DNA of 64,000 nucleotides from Candidatus Thiodiazotropha sp. (ex Monitilora ramsayi) (GCA_025655575.1 JAHXIP010000001.1:310001-374000); one strand, 5' to 3'. Positions 34,799-46,050 are shown, counted from the stretch's first letter. Program-made: numbers and translations. Notes: a model not told the origin generated them from the sequence alone.

Positions 34799-36274
34799 CT
34801 ATTGTTGCATGGGTGGCTGTCCCCCCATGGCGCCTGGATTAAAAGGCTTGCCGTTGACAGTCAGTTGCCCTTCTTTGAACGCCATGTTGGTCTTAATAAG
34901 TTGCCCTTCCCGCTGGAGATAGCCCTGCTCTGACAACATCGCCACTTGCTGCTGAAATTGATCCGCTGACGCTTGGCCACGCGCGCTGATCTCTTCGGGG
35001 GTGAGATCTGCATTTCTTGTCCCTGAAGGGAACGGGGGGTTGCGTAGCAGTTCCACGATCATTTTTTCCGACAGGGAAAGGTCTCCGGTGGCTTCAAGCT
35101 TTGCCAGCAGCATGAGGGGATTGGCCATCATCTCGAGGGTTGCGCCGCTGAGTTTTGCGCGGGCTGCCAGTCGCGCTTCGCCGTCGGGGTTGGCGAAGCT
35201 GATCCGGTCGAGGCTGAATTCGGGGTCGTTGGTGAGCAGGGTCTCGGCCTGCACCATCAGGTCGTCTCGGAAATAGGCGATCAACATTTCGGCGTCGCCT
35301 TCCAACAGACTCGGATCGCTGTAGATGGACATGAGTTTTTGATTGATTTCGGCCAGGGTGCGTGCATGCAGGTGTCTGAAAGACATGTCGAAGTGAACGG
35401 GGCCGAAAGACTCTTCACCAATTAACAGATTCTCCATGCCCATTTTGGTAATGATGTCGAGGTGATCGCCTTGCAGGGGAAGGTCAACATCGTAGACCAG
35501 CTGCTTTAAGATTACCGGCTCCATCTGGTCTTCGATGCCTGCCACACTGATGCTGCCGATGGAGAAGCGGCTGGTGCCACTGAACATGTACGGCAGATCT
35601 TCGAAGATTTGCTGTTGGTCCGCTTCGAAGACAAGGTCAGTGAAATTTACCTGGCTGCCCTTATCTTCCGAGACCTCCAGTTTTGGCGCGAGCATGCGCA
35701 TGGTGAAGGACTTCATACCGGGTGAGAAATCCATGCTGCCTTCGATGCCTTCCCAGGCGATGTGACCTGGCTGATCAGGAATAGGCGTGTCGAATTTGGG
35801 GCTGCTGAATGTTGCCGTACCGCTGCCGTCGAATTTAATGACGGTGCGCTGTGAGTAGGCCGCTTTATCACCCAGGAGCTCGGCGAGCTCTGCCTTGGCT
35901 TCATCGTCCAAAACCAGTTCGGTCTCGCTCACGGCTGCTGCGAAGGTAGAGAAACCGGGGAAGGGCCCGTGCTGGATTCGGCTATGGAATGTCAGGGCCG
36001 GTAGCTCGTCACCCTCTTCATCTGGTGCAGCGGCCTGATTCGACATCGCGGCTGGCATTTGTCCGAAGAGTGAGAGGGTGACGGTCTCCTCTGACTCGAA
36101 AATACCACGCTGATAGTCGCGCGCTACTATCTTTAAATAGGGTTGGGAGGCTTCCATATTGCTGTATTGATCATTGATTGTCGCCTCGACATTTTTTCCG
36201 AGGTACCAGGCGGAAGCGGTATAGGCGACGGCGACCAGGGCGACGATCAGCGTCATGCTTGTAACTTTTTTCAT
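34799..36274 (-). CDS. DUF945 (YdgA-family) protein
   Basis: 491 residues with an N-terminal membrane anchor (5-23), followed by a long periplasmic region: YLKIVARDYQRGIFESEETVTL near the start is the family signature. The C-terminus is Pro/Gly/Gln-rich (PGAMGGQPPMQQ). E. coli YdgA is an inner-membrane protein of uncertain role. The last quarter of the gene has a second degenerate copy at 33384-33485. ATG 36274. It is a single gene; an AT-rich serine-protease gene follows. Confidence 0.82.
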   Translation of the reverse strand: MKKVTSMTLIVALVAVAYTASAWYLGKNVEATINDQYSNMEASQPYLKIVARDYQRGIFESEETVTLSLFGQMPAAMSNQAAAPDEEGDELPALTFHSRIQHGPFPGFSTFAAAVSETELVLDDEAKAELAELLGDKAAYSQRTVIKFDGSGTATFSSPKFDTPIPDQPGHIAWEGIEGSMDFSPGMKSFTMRMLAPKLEVSEDKGSQVNFTDLVFEADQQQIFEDLPYMFSGTSRFSIGSISVAGIEDQMEPVILKQLVYDVDLPLQGDHLDIITKMGMENLLIGEESFGPVHFDMSFRHLHARTLAEINQKLMSIYSDPSLLEGDAEMLIAYFRDDLMVQAETLLTNDPEFSLDRISFANPDGEARLAARAKLSGATLEMMANPLMLLAKLEATGDLSLSEKMIVELLRNPPFPSGTRNADLTPEEISARGQASADQFQQQVAMLSEQGYLQREGQLIKTNMAFKEGQLTVNGKPFNPGAMGGQPPMQQ

Positions 36275-36486
36275 GAATCTTCCTTAATTGATTGATTGCG
36301 TGTCGATCCGACTGGGGGGGATGAAGGGCGGAAGTTTGCCGCATCCGTGTGGCCGGTGGACATTATCCTAGCGGTAACTGGGTGCTGATGACAAATATGC
36401 CGGCTGTATCAGGATCTAATTTCTGATGAGGTGACGCGAAGGGAACCAAACACCAGGCAGGATGGACGCTGTCTGGGTAACCTGAC

Positions 36487-37146
36487 TTATGACGGGGTGT
36501 ACTCTTGCGTGTGGTCCGACAGATCATGAAGGTCGTGCTCGCTGACACCCAGGATGGCGAAGATTTGCTTCTGTGCGGTCATCAGGATGCTGCGCTGCTC
36601 CTCTTCGTGGGGGATGCTCTTGGCGATGGCAACGGCGCCCACCAGTGCGGCCAGGATCGCCCGGGACTTTTCGGCTACCGTCTCGCTGTCTGCCGCGAAG
36701 GGGAGCTTATTGAGTTTGCTCAGGGCGGTGATACGGGTCTCCAGCATCTCTTTGAGGCTGAGGTAGGATTTCTCGTAGAGCTTCTTGATCTCGTCGTTGT
36801 CGCTGCCGATGTCGTTGAAGAGTATAGCCTCAGGACCGGGTTCCTGAGGTTTTTTCGGGTCACGCAGGTTGAGATAGTCGGTTACCAGAGAGGTCAGGTG
36901 CATGATGGAAAAGGGGCCCTTGACCAGGCGTCCGGCCCGGCTGCGCTTCAGGGTTTCGATGAAGGAGGCGTTGTAGAGCGCCTCTTTCGATTCGAAGTGA
37001 GCATAGAACGCGCCATGGGTCATCCGCGCGAGTTTCATGATCTGGCTGATGGAGACCTTGTCGAAACCGTAACGGCTGAACAGTTCGGTGGCGGATTTCA
37101 GGATTCTGTCTTTGGATTGGAGCTTGTGCGCTTTGGAGTATGGCAT
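36487..37146 (-). CDS. TetR-family transcriptional regulator
   Basis: 219 residues. The N-terminal HTH (about 12-58: RILKSATELFSRYGFDKVSISQIMKLARMTHGAFYAHFESKEAL) is clear TetR/AcrR type; the rest is a variable ligand-binding domain. Divergent from fabF, 92 bases apart, so it may control that gene and itself. No obvious palindromic operator stands out in the gap. Ligand unknown. Confidence 0.9.
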   Translation of the reverse strand: MPYSKAHKLQSKDRILKSATELFSRYGFDKVSISQIMKLARMTHGAFYAHFESKEALYNASFIETLKRSRAGRLVKGPFSIMHLTSLVTDYLNLRDPKKPQEPGPEAILFNDIGSDNDEIKKLYEKSYLSLKEMLETRITALSKLNKLPFAADSETVAEKSRAILAALVGAVAIAKSIPHEEEQRSILMTAQKQIFAILGVSEHDLHDLSDHTQEYTPS

Positions 37147-37238
37147 CAGGAGTTTCCACCCGGGGCGGTCGTAAATATTATCTTGATCATATCTTGGCTC
37201 GGGCTAGTGTTTCCTTCAATAGTAAATTTGGAGGAGTT

Positions 37239-38507
37239 ATGCATTCGCCCATCGTGATCACTGGAATGGGAATCATCAGTCCGCTGGGATGCGGAGTCAA
37301 GCCAGTCTGGCAGCGACTGACCGAAGGCCGTTCGGGTATCGCCCGCATCGACCGCTTCGACGTGGAGGATTTTCCGATCCGGATCGCGGGGCTGGTGCCC
37401 GGCGTTGAGGAAGATTCAGCAGCGGGATTCGATCCCGAGACGGTGATCGAGAAGAAAGAGCGCAAGAAGATTGACCTCTTCACCCTCTATGCCCTGGCCG
37501 CTGCACAGGAAGCCCTGGATCAGGCTGGTTGGGTGCCGAGCAGTGAGGCGGATAAGCAGGCTACGGCGACAATTATTGCCACAGGTATCGGCGGTTTTCC
37601 TGCCATCACCCAGGCACAGAAGACGCTGGATAGTCGGGGTCCCAAGCGGATCTCTCCTTTCGTGGTACCCGCCTTCCTGGCCAACATGGCAGCGGGTAAT
37701 CTCTCCATCCGGTTCGGTTTCAAGGGCCCGATGGGATGTCCGGTAACAGCCTGCGCTGCTGGCGTTCAGGCTATCGGCGACGGGATGCGCATGATTCGCA
37801 GCGGTGAGGCTAAAGTAGCCCTGGTGGGCGGTGCTGAGGCCTGTGTCGATCCTCTCTCCCTGGCGGGGTTCAATGCCCTTAAGGCGCTCTCTACGAATGA
37901 TACAACGCCGGAACAGGCCTCCCGTCCCTTCGATCGGGACCGTGACGGTTTTGTTATGGGTGAAGGTTCTGGCCTGATGGTGATCGAGACCCTGGAACAC
38001 GCCGAGGCTCGTGGTGCGACGCCCTTGGCAGTGCTCAGTGGTTACGGTACCAGCGCGGATGCCCACCACATCACTTCCGGTCCTGAGGATGGCGCCGGTG
38101 CTGCCGCCTCCATGCGTACGGCGCTGACCATGGCTGGACTGGAACCGGGTGACATCGGTTACGTCAATGCCCACGCGACCTCCACGCCGGTAGGTGATCG
38201 AGCAGAGATTGCATCTTTGAGAAATGTGTTCGGAGATCAGGCGGGGCAAGTGCCGGTCTCCTCGACGAAGTCCGCGACCGGTCACCTGCTGGGTGCTGCG
38301 GGCGGGATCGAGAGCATCTTCACCGCACTCGCAGTGATGCACGATCTGCTGCCGCCCACCCTCAATCTGGACAACGTGGATGAGACCATGGCCGATCTCG
38401 ATCTGGTGCCAAACCAGGCACGAAGTCAGGCCACTCAGCACGCGCTTTGTAATGGTTTTGGTTTCGGCGGTGTCAACGCCTCGTTGATTGTCAGCAAGCT
38501 TCCCTGA
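37239..38507 (+). CDS. Beta-ketoacyl-ACP synthase II (FabF-like)
   Basis: 422 residues, thiolase fold. Active-site Cys lies in PVTACAAGVQAIG, and the two His in NAHATSTPVGD and SATGHLLGAAGG; ITGMGIISPLG begins the protein. It extends acyl chains by condensation with malonyl-ACP. ATG 37239 follows GGAGGA; upstream frame to 37140 is not coding. It is isolated from a fab cluster and paired with a divergent TetR regulator, so it is likely a second copy for a special pathway rather than the main FabF. Confidence 0.88.
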   Translation: MHSPIVITGMGIISPLGCGVKPVWQRLTEGRSGIARIDRFDVEDFPIRIAGLVPGVEEDSAAGFDPETVIEKKERKKIDLFTLYALAAAQEALDQAGWVPSSEADKQATATIIATGIGGFPAITQAQKTLDSRGPKRISPFVVPAFLANMAAGNLSIRFGFKGPMGCPVTACAAGVQAIGDGMRMIRSGEAKVALVGGAEACVDPLSLAGFNALKALSTNDTTPEQASRPFDRDRDGFVMGEGSGLMVIETLEHAEARGATPLAVLSGYGTSADAHHITSGPEDGAGAAASMRTALTMAGLEPGDIGYVNAHATSTPVGDRAEIASLRNVFGDQAGQVPVSSTKSATGHLLGAAGGIESIFTALAVMHDLLPPTLNLDNVDETMADLDLVPNQARSQATQHALCNGFGFGGVNASLIVSKLP

Positions 38508-38512
38508 GATTA

Positions 38513-38543
38513 GTTGTTGGGCCGCCTGCTTTGGCCCAACAAC
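38513..38543. repeat. GTTGGGCC palindromic repeat, copy 1
   Basis: An 11-bp perfect stem (38513-38523 with 38533-38543) and a 9-base loop. It lies 6 bases after the fabF stop and may terminate it. Same family as 40256-40280 and 40379-40407. Confidence 0.75.
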
Positions 38544-38741
38544 ACTCATCAAATCTGAATGTACGATATTTAGATACCGTGCATCTTACAATCTCCAGTG
38601 TAGTAGGGTGAGGCTCTGCAGCACCCTCTTTGTATGCCGCACTGTCTCCACAGTTTTTCCAGGGTAGAGATTTACCCGATTGTGTCAAAACTATAGACAC
38701 CGGGTATGTGCTATCCGGGCTGGCTTTTGGGAGGAGAAGCA

Positions 38742-39098
38742 ATGTCTATTAACGTGAATGGCAAGATCATTGAGCTGGATGAGGAGGGTTTTCTCGCCAA
38801 TCTTGATGACTGGGATGAGGATGTGGCTACAGAGTTGGCGGCTGACGAGGGGTTGGAGATGTCCACTGAACGAAGCCTGCTGGTGCAGAAAGCGAGGGGG
38901 TTCTACCTGGATAAACAGAATACGCCCTCGACACGAGAGATCATTCGCATGGTGGCGGATGACATGGGCAAGGATCCGATCGAAGACAGGCGGTCCATCG
39001 ACAAGCATCTCTATCTGCTGTTTCCCCACGGCCCGGATAAACAGCTGGCGAAAATTGCCGGTTTACCCAAGCCGTTGCCCTCCGATACCGAGGCATAG
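38742..39098 (+). CDS. DsrC/TusE-family protein lacking C-terminal cysteines
   Basis: 118 residues. The DsrC fold is clear: INVNGKIIELDEEGFLANLDDWDEDVA at the start, then a helical core and LYLLFPHGPDKQLAKIAGLPKP near the end. Active DsrC ends in two cysteines (ACKIAGLPKPTGCV-type) and TusE keeps one. Here both positions are replaced (LAKIAG, PLPSDTEA), and no cysteine occurs anywhere. Such cysteine-less homologues are called RspA in the DsrC literature, with a proposed regulatory role. GGAGG precedes ATG 38742. Not in a dsr or tus cluster. Confidence 0.85.
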   Translation: MSINVNGKIIELDEEGFLANLDDWDEDVATELAADEGLEMSTERSLLVQKARGFYLDKQNTPSTREIIRMVADDMGKDPIEDRRSIDKHLYLLFPHGPDKQLAKIAGLPKPLPSDTEA

Positions 39099-39135
39099 AT
39101 TGGATCGGAATCGGATGACCTGGGAAATGATGTAG

Positions 39136-39154
39136 GGTGCGGCTATGCCGCACC
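39136..39154. terminator. Hairpin between tusE-like gene and hisC
   Basis: GGTGCGGC/GCCGCACC with a 3-base loop, between convergent genes, without a T-run. A similar GGTGCGG hairpin follows phoU, so it may be a dispersed repeat used as a transcript end. Confidence 0.5.
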
Positions 39155-39171
39155 AGCACCAGCCTGGATGC

Positions 39172-40227
39172 TTACATCAACGGGTTGAGCGCTTCGATGA
39201 GCCGCTGATTCTGTTCCGCTGTACCGACGGTGATACGCAGGTATTGTTCGATTCTCGGTTGCTTGAAGTGGCGCACGATGACACCGGCCTCTCGTAATCC
39301 CGCGGCCAGGTCATCTGCGTTCTTTGATGGATGACGGACAAAGATAAAATTGGCCGAAGAGGGAATGACCTCGAAGCCTAAAGCCGACAGTTCTCGATTG
39401 AGCGATTCCCTGTCATCGATCACCCGTTGCGTGGTCTCACGGAAGTAGGTGTCGTCTTTATAGGAGGCGACGGATGCGGCCAGGGCAAGCCGGTCGATGG
39501 GATAGGAGTTGAAGCTGTCTTTCACCCGGATAAGACCTTCAATCAGTGCGCTGTCTCCCATCGCCAGGCCGATACGCAGTCCTGCCAGAGAGCGGGATTT
39601 GGAGAGCGTCTGCACGACCAGCAGATTGGGGAAGTCGTTAATCAACCGGGCAGCACTCTCGCCACCGAAATCGATATAGGCTTCGTCGACAACCACCACT
39701 GAATCGGTGTTGCGTGAAAGCAGGCTTTCGATTTCGCTCAAAGGCAGCAGCCGGCCAGTGGGCGCATTGGGATTGGGGAAGATGATGCCGCCGTTGGCCG
39801 TATCGTAATCACTCAGTCTCAAGCTGAAATCATCCGCCAGTGGAACCGTCCGGTAATCGATACCGTAGAGGCCGCAGTAGACCGGATAGAAGCTGTAGGT
39901 GATGTCCGGAAACAGCAGGGGTTGCGAGTGCCGGAAGAGGGCGAAGAAGGCATGTGCCAGCACTTCGTCCGAGCCGTTGCCGATGAAGATCTGGTCTGGT
40001 TTCAGGCTGTGGTAGTTCGCCACCGTTTCGCGCAGTTGTAAACCCGTAGGGTCCGGATAGAGCCGCAGGCGATCATCTGTCGTACTTTGGATCGCCTCAA
40101 TGACACGGGGAGAGGGTCCGTAGGGATTCTCGTTGGTGTTGAGTTTCACCAGGTCGTCGATCTTCGGTTGTTCACCCGGTATGTAGGGTGAGAGTTGATT
40201 GACTACCGGGCTCCAATAGCGGCTCAT
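39172..40227 (-). CDS. hisC: Histidinol-phosphate aminotransferase HisC
   Basis: 351 residues, fold-type I PLP enzyme. [13 protein letters not shown] at the N-terminus, PLP-site Lys in [14 protein letters not shown], and the C-terminal Arg in [10 protein letters not shown] are seen. It makes histidinol phosphate from imidazole acetol phosphate. ATG 40227 is preceded by AGGAAAG; the frame extends upstream but is not coding. Downstream of hisD, separated by 205 bases that contain two copies of the GTTGGGCC repeat, so it may have its own promoter. Confidence 0.94.
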   Translation of the reverse strand: MSRYWSPVVNQLSPYIPGEQPKIDDLVKLNTNENPYGPSPRVIEAIQSTTDDRLRLYPDPTGLQLRETVANYHSLKPDQIFIGNGSDEVLAHAFFALFRHSQPLLFPDITYSFYPVYCGLYGIDYRTVPLADDFSLRLSDYDTANGGIIFPNPNAPTGRLLPLSEIESLLSRNTDSVVVVDEAYIDFGGESAARLINDFPNLLVVQTLSKSRSLAGLRIGLAMGDSALIEGLIRVKDSFNSYPIDRLALAASVASYKDDTYFRETTQRVIDDRESLNRELSALGFEVIPSSANFIFVRHPSKNADDLAAGLREAGVIVRHFKQPRIEQYLRITVGTAEQNQRLIEALNPLM

Positions 40228-40255
40228 GGGTCTTTCCTGTTTATTGTGGTGGCGT

Positions 40256-40280
40256 GTTGGGCCTCCTGTGTCGGCCCAAC
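40256..40280. repeat. GTTGGGCC palindromic repeat, copy 2
   Basis: 8-bp stem GTTGGGCC/GGCCCAAC with a 9-base loop, in the hisC-hisD gap and in the same orientation as copy 1. Confidence 0.75.
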
Positions 40281-40378
40281 CTACGTACGTCACTCTCATA
40301 GTAGACATTGGAATATATCGCAATGTGCGGAGAAGCGCAGGGGAAGTGCTTAAATCGAGACCTGTTTTTATGATGGAG

Positions 40379-40407
40379 TTGTTGGGCCACCTGCGTCGGC
40401 CCAACAA
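40379..40407. repeat. GTTGGGCC palindromic repeat, copy 3
   Basis: 10-bp stem (40379-40388 with 40398-40407), loop ACCTGCGTC, about 100 bases from copy 2 and the same orientation; 26 bases beyond the hisD stop. Confidence 0.75.
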
Positions 40408-40432
40408 ATCATGACATGCAGCGGCGGCTAGC

Positions 40433-41734
40433 TTATTGCTTGAAACGGTACTCCGCCGAACGGGCATGGGCGGTAAGCCCTTCGCCACGCGCCATCACCG
40501 AAGAGGTCCTTGCCAGTGTGTCTGCACCTGCCGATGAGGCCATGATCAGGCTCGATCGTTTCTGGAAGTCATAGACCCCCAGGGGCGATGAGAAACGGGC
40601 TGTACGCGAGGTGGGCAGCACGTGGTTGGGACCGGCACAGTAGTCGCCCATAGCCTCGGCAGTATAGCGGCCCATAAAAATGGCGCCCGCATGCTTGATG
40701 CGTTTGGCCATGGCTTGGGGGTCGGCTACCGAGAGTTCGAGATGCTCGGGTGCGATGTGGTTTGCCACCTCGATGGCTTCGTCCATATCTTTCACATGGA
40801 TCAATGCACCCCGTACCCGCAAGGCGGTCTCGATGATCTCCTTGCGTTCCATGGTCGGTAACAGTTTGTCGATACTGGCGGTGACCTTACCGATGAAGGA
40901 TGCATCGGGGCTGAGCAGGATCGACTGGGCGTCTTCATCGTGCTCCGCCTGGGAGAAAAGATCCATGGCGATCCAATCGGGATCGGTATCGCCGTCGCAG
41001 ACGATGAGGATTTCGGAGGGACCGGCCACCATGTCGATACCGACTTGTCCGAATACGGCGCGCTTGGCGGTGGCCACATAGATATTGCCGGGACCGACAA
41101 CCTTGTCCACCGGTGGCACGCTCTCCGTGCCATAGGCGAGGGCGGCCACCGCCTGGGCGCCACCGACGGCAAAGACCCGATCGACCTTGGAAACATATGC
41201 CGCAGCCAGTACCAGTTCATTCATCTCACCGCCAGGGGTGGGCACCACCATGATCAACTCTTCCACGCCCGCGACTTTTGCGGGAACAGCATTCATCAGG
41301 ACCGATGAGGGATAGGCGGCCTTGCCACCGGGCACATAAAGTCCAACCCGGTCGAGGGGTGTGACCTGCTGACCCAGCAGGGTGCCATCGGGTTCGGTGT
41401 AAGACCAGGAGTCCATGATCTGGTGCTCGGCATAGGCATTGATGCGGTTGGCGGAGAGCTCCAGTGCGTCTCTCTGTGCCTGTGGGATGGTGTTCCAGGC
41501 CTGCTCCAGCCGACTCAGCGGGATCTCCAGGTCGGCGGCACTGGCAGCCTGCCAGCAGTCGAACCGGTTGGTGAAATCAACCAGCGCCGCATCGCCCTTT
41601 TCGCGGATGTCGCGGATGATCTGATTGACCGTATCGTTGACGGCGGTGTCAGAGACCGATTCCCAGGCCAGCAAGGCATCGAGTTGCTGCTGGAAGTCTT
41701 TGTCGCTGGTTGAGAGTTGGCGTATCTCGCTCAT
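40433..41734 (-). CDS. hisD: Histidinol dehydrogenase HisD
   Basis: 433 residues, the family length. [26 protein letters not shown], the [13 protein letters not shown] region and [11 protein letters not shown] mark the NAD and zinc sites; [20 protein letters not shown] C-terminal motif ([14 protein letters not shown]) is present. Oxidises histidinol to histidine in two steps. ATG 41734 is chosen for length; the frame upstream is not coding. It lies 174 bases after hisG, a gap with an 8-bp hairpin. Confidence 0.95.
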   Translation of the reverse strand: MSEIRQLSTSDKDFQQQLDALLAWESVSDTAVNDTVNQIIRDIREKGDAALVDFTNRFDCWQAASAADLEIPLSRLEQAWNTIPQAQRDALELSANRINAYAEHQIMDSWSYTEPDGTLLGQQVTPLDRVGLYVPGGKAAYPSSVLMNAVPAKVAGVEELIMVVPTPGGEMNELVLAAAYVSKVDRVFAVGGAQAVAALAYGTESVPPVDKVVGPGNIYVATAKRAVFGQVGIDMVAGPSEILIVCDGDTDPDWIAMDLFSQAEHDEDAQSILLSPDASFIGKVTASIDKLLPTMERKEIIETALRVRGALIHVKDMDEAIEVANHIAPEHLELSVADPQAMAKRIKHAGAIFMGRYTAEAMGDYCAGPNHVLPTSRTARFSSPLGVYDFQKRSSLIMASSAGADTLARTSSVMARGEGLTAHARSAEYRFKQ

Positions 41735-41837
41735 GGTCGCAATCTCTTTTGAAAATATGTCGGTGTATGCTCGAACTTCAGGAGTGATAAAGCTTAATAG
41801 CACAGCGTACGCAATGTGGCATGGCGTTCGCAATACG

Positions 41838-41862
41838 CGTTTGAATATTCACGTTTCAAACG
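41838..41862 (-). other. Hairpin in the hisG-hisD gap
   Basis: CGTTTGAA/TTCAAACG, 8-bp stem with a 9-base loop, within 174 bases of non-coding DNA (41735-41908) between two genes of one operon. It could attenuate or protect the message; no leader peptide rich in His is seen. Confidence 0.3.
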
Positions 41863-41908
41863 TCATGCTATTTGTGTGCGCGGCCTTTTCATGGCCTGCA
41901 TTGGGAGC

Positions 41909-42556
41909 TTAACTTGGATGCTGCTCGACTGCCTCGCGGAAAGCATCGATCAACTGCATCACCAGTCCATGCTTCATCTTCCAGGAGGCCTTGTTGACCA
42001 CCAGTCTGGAGCTGATATCACTGATATGCTCCAGCGGCACCAGTCCATTGGCCTTGAGGGTGTTGCCGCTCTCCACCAGGTCGACGATGAGATCGGCCAA
42101 TCCGACGATGGGGGCCAGCTCCATGGAACCATAGAGCTTGATGATCTCCACTTGTTCCCCTTTGGCAGCAAAAAACTGCTGGGCGCTCTTGACGTATTTG
42201 GTGGCGACTGTCAGGCGTCCCGATCTCTTTACGGCATCCGGGTAGCCAGCAGTCATCATGCGACAGCGGGCGATTTTTAGATCGACGGGCTCGTAGAGTC
42301 CTTCGCCGCCATGCTCCAGCAAGACATCCTTACCGGCGACACCCAGGTCTGCGGTGCCATACTCCACATAGGTGGGTACGTCGGTGGCACGGATGATGAC
42401 CAGCTTTACCTGTTCATGATTGGTATCGAGGATCAGCTTGCGACTGGTCTCGGGATCATCCGCCGGTACTATGCCCGCATGGGCCAGCAGAGGCAGGCTC
42501 TGTTTGAAGATGCGACCTTTCGAGAGGGCGATGGTGATGGGTTTGTCGAAATTCAT
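41909..42556 (-). CDS. hisG: ATP phosphoribosyltransferase, short form (HisG-S)
   Basis: 215 residues. [18 protein letters not shown] opens the protein; [24 protein letters not shown] is the classical signature; the PRPP-loop lies at [11 protein letters not shown]. It lacks the C-terminal regulatory domain, so the short form is expected to need HisZ, which is not in the window. First enzyme of histidine synthesis. ATG 42556 gives the family N-terminus; GTG 42583 is the alternative, 6 bases after murA. Confidence 0.93.
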   Translation of the reverse strand: MNFDKPITIALSKGRIFKQSLPLLAHAGIVPADDPETSRKLILDTNHEQVKLVIIRATDVPTYVEYGTADLGVAGKDVLLEHGGEGLYEPVDLKIARCRMMTAGYPDAVKRSGRLTVATKYVKSAQQFFAAKGEQVEIIKLYGSMELAPIVGLADLIVDLVESGNTLKANGLVPLEHISDISSRLVVNKASWKMKHGLVMQLIDAFREAVEQHPS

Positions 42557-42589
42557 GGGTGTTTTATCGCTTTGCCGTGTCACGGTTAC

Positions 42590-44014
<1,425 letters not shown>

Positions 44015-44016
44015 TT

Positions 44017-46041
44017 ATGCAATCAATCGGTTGGTATGTCATGCGGCTTCAGGCCATGTCGTTGGGCGAGGTGGCCTGGCGGGTTAAATCTCTGCTGAGA
44101 GATCAGCTTGACAGGGTAAGGGTGCCACTCAATCTTCTACCCCATGCCGGGGACGATGCTGCCGGCCCCATTGCTGAACTGCTGGGCTTTCGTGTGAGCG
44201 ATATCCGTCTTGCCGCCTGGGCTGGAGATAACACACCGACAGACGTCGTTGAGTGGCGGAATGCGTTGGTTTCCCGCGCAGACAGGATCGTAACAGGGCA
44301 TCTAACTTTCTTCGATCTGAAGGATAAGTTTCTTGGGGAGCCTATCAACTGGAACTACGATCATGGCGCCGGGAAGGAGACACCCCGCTTGCCAATTCAG
44401 GCAGTGGACTATCGTGATTTCAAGCAGAGTGGCGACTGCAAGCTGGTGTGGGAGCCTAACCGTCATCATCATCTGGTTGTGTTGGCGCGGGCCTACCGGG
44501 CCACTGGGGAGCGTCGCTATGCCGAGGCGGTGGTGCACCAGCTGGAATCCTGGATGGATCAGAATCCCTTCGGTTACGGCATGAACTGGCGAAGCCCGCT
44601 TGAACTGGGCGTGCGGTTGATCAACTGGGTATGGGCGGTTGATCTGATTCGGGATTCCGGTGCTTTAAGTGAGGATTTCTACACTCGCTTCAGACAAAAC
44701 GCCTTTCTGCACTGCTGGGAGACGGCACGAAAGTTTTCCAAGGGTTCCTCTGCGAATAATCACCTGGTGGGTGAAGCGGCAGGTGTCTATGTGGGCGCAA
44801 GTTATTTTCGACGGTTCGAACACTCAGCTGCCTGGCAGCGAGAGTCCAAGGCCATCCTCTGTCGTGAAATCATGGCGCAGACCTACGAAGATGGGTGTAT
44901 CCAGGAGCATGGCCTCGGGTATCAGTTCTTTGTACTGCAGTTCTACATCATCTCGGGGTTAGTGGGTCGTTGGATTGGGGATGAGTTTCCTGCGGAGTAT
45001 TGGGCCCGTATCGAAAAAATGGTCGATTTTGTTGCCGCACTCTCGGAAGGTGGTGAAGACCTCCCGATGTTTGGAGACAGGGATGACGGTTATGTGCTCG
45101 ACTTAGGCGATCGTCCTGAGAGTGTGGAAGCGCTGCTTAGTGTTGCAGCCATGCTCTTTGATCGACCCGATTTCAAATCACAGGCAAAGTTCTTTTCAGA
45201 GACGGCCTATTGGCTGTTTGGCGGCAGATCAGCGGAGAGATTCGAGAATTTGCCGATGAAGGCTTCGGAGTCTGTTGTCCTTGAGAGCCTGAGCTTTCCC
45301 GAGTCGGGTTACCATTTGCTGCAGTCCGGCAAGGTCGGTGAAGGAGCCGTCAGTCTTTTCTTCGATTGTGCGGAGCTGGGTTACGGTGCCATTGCGGCTC
45401 ATGGCCATGCTGATGCCCTGAGTATCGCCCTACGCGTCGATCGCAGGGATGTGTTGGTCGATCCGGGCACCTATGACTACTTTACTTATCCCGAATGGCG
45501 TCAGTATTTTCGCAAGACTTTTTCGCACAATACCCTGATGGTCGACGGTCAGGATCAATCCGAACTGCAGGGCGCCTTCCTTTGGGGCAAGCGGGCGAAC
45601 AGCCGTTTGGAGGCCTGGCAGTCTGATGGAGATGAAAGCGTCATTACCGGTAGCCATGACGGCTATACTCGCCTGCCGGATCCTGTGATCCATCGCAGGA
45701 CGGTTCGGCTGAAGGGTGAAGAGAGTTTGCTCGAGATTATTGACGATGTGGCGTGCGCACAGGCACATGAAATCTCAATCAATTTTCAATTCTCTGAGTA
45801 CTGTGTCGTCAAACCGTCTGATGTGAATACTTACAGAGTTGAGGTTGAAGGTATCAAACGGGTGTTGTTGTTCAACTTTCCTGACTCCCTCCAGTCTGAG
45901 GTTTTGCTGGGCAGCGAGGATCCTAAGGGGGGCTGGATCAGCCGGGGTTACCACCAGAAAACACCGGCTCCGCAGATCATCGTCAAAGGAAGGGTTGTGG
46001 GAACGAGTCAGTTCACTACCCGGATTACCATATCGAACTAA
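44017..46041 (+). CDS. Heparinase II/III-family protein
   Basis: About 674 residues. An N-terminal alpha/alpha-toroid (Hepar_II_III_N; ELGVRLINWVWAVDLI, SSANNHLVGEAAGVYVGA) is followed by a beta-sandwich (GAIAAHGHADALSIALRVDRRDVLVDPGTYDYF and HNTLMVDGQDQSE). These proteins cleave or modify uronate-containing polysaccharides by beta-elimination and are usually found in exopolysaccharide clusters. Here it stands alone, between murA and a DegS-like gene. No signal peptide is apparent. ATG 44017 with a GGTGGA site is chosen; the frame also opens at TTG 43978. Confidence 0.85.
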   Translation: MQSIGWYVMRLQAMSLGEVAWRVKSLLRDQLDRVRVPLNLLPHAGDDAAGPIAELLGFRVSDIRLAAWAGDNTPTDVVEWRNALVSRADRIVTGHLTFFDLKDKFLGEPINWNYDHGAGKETPRLPIQAVDYRDFKQSGDCKLVWEPNRHHHLVVLARAYRATGERRYAEAVVHQLESWMDQNPFGYGMNWRSPLELGVRLINWVWAVDLIRDSGALSEDFYTRFRQNAFLHCWETARKFSKGSSANNHLVGEAAGVYVGASYFRRFEHSAAWQRESKAILCREIMAQTYEDGCIQEHGLGYQFFVLQFYIISGLVGRWIGDEFPAEYWARIEKMVDFVAALSEGGEDLPMFGDRDDGYVLDLGDRPESVEALLSVAAMLFDRPDFKSQAKFFSETAYWLFGGRSAERFENLPMKASESVVLESLSFPESGYHLLQSGKVGEGAVSLFFDCAELGYGAIAAHGHADALSIALRVDRRDVLVDPGTYDYFTYPEWRQYFRKTFSHNTLMVDGQDQSELQGAFLWGKRANSRLEAWQSDGDESVITGSHDGYTRLPDPVIHRRTVRLKGEESLLEIIDDVACAQAHEISINFQFSEYCVVKPSDVNTYRVEVEGIKRVLLFNFPDSLQSEVLLGSEDPKGGWISRGYHQKTPAPQIIVKGRVVGTSQFTTRITISN

Positions 46042-46050
46042 GAACAGCTG

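Noticed and set aside
37416..38552. 378-residue frame antisense to fabF
   Set aside because: Shadow of a high-GC gene; the fabF frame has all catalytic residues.
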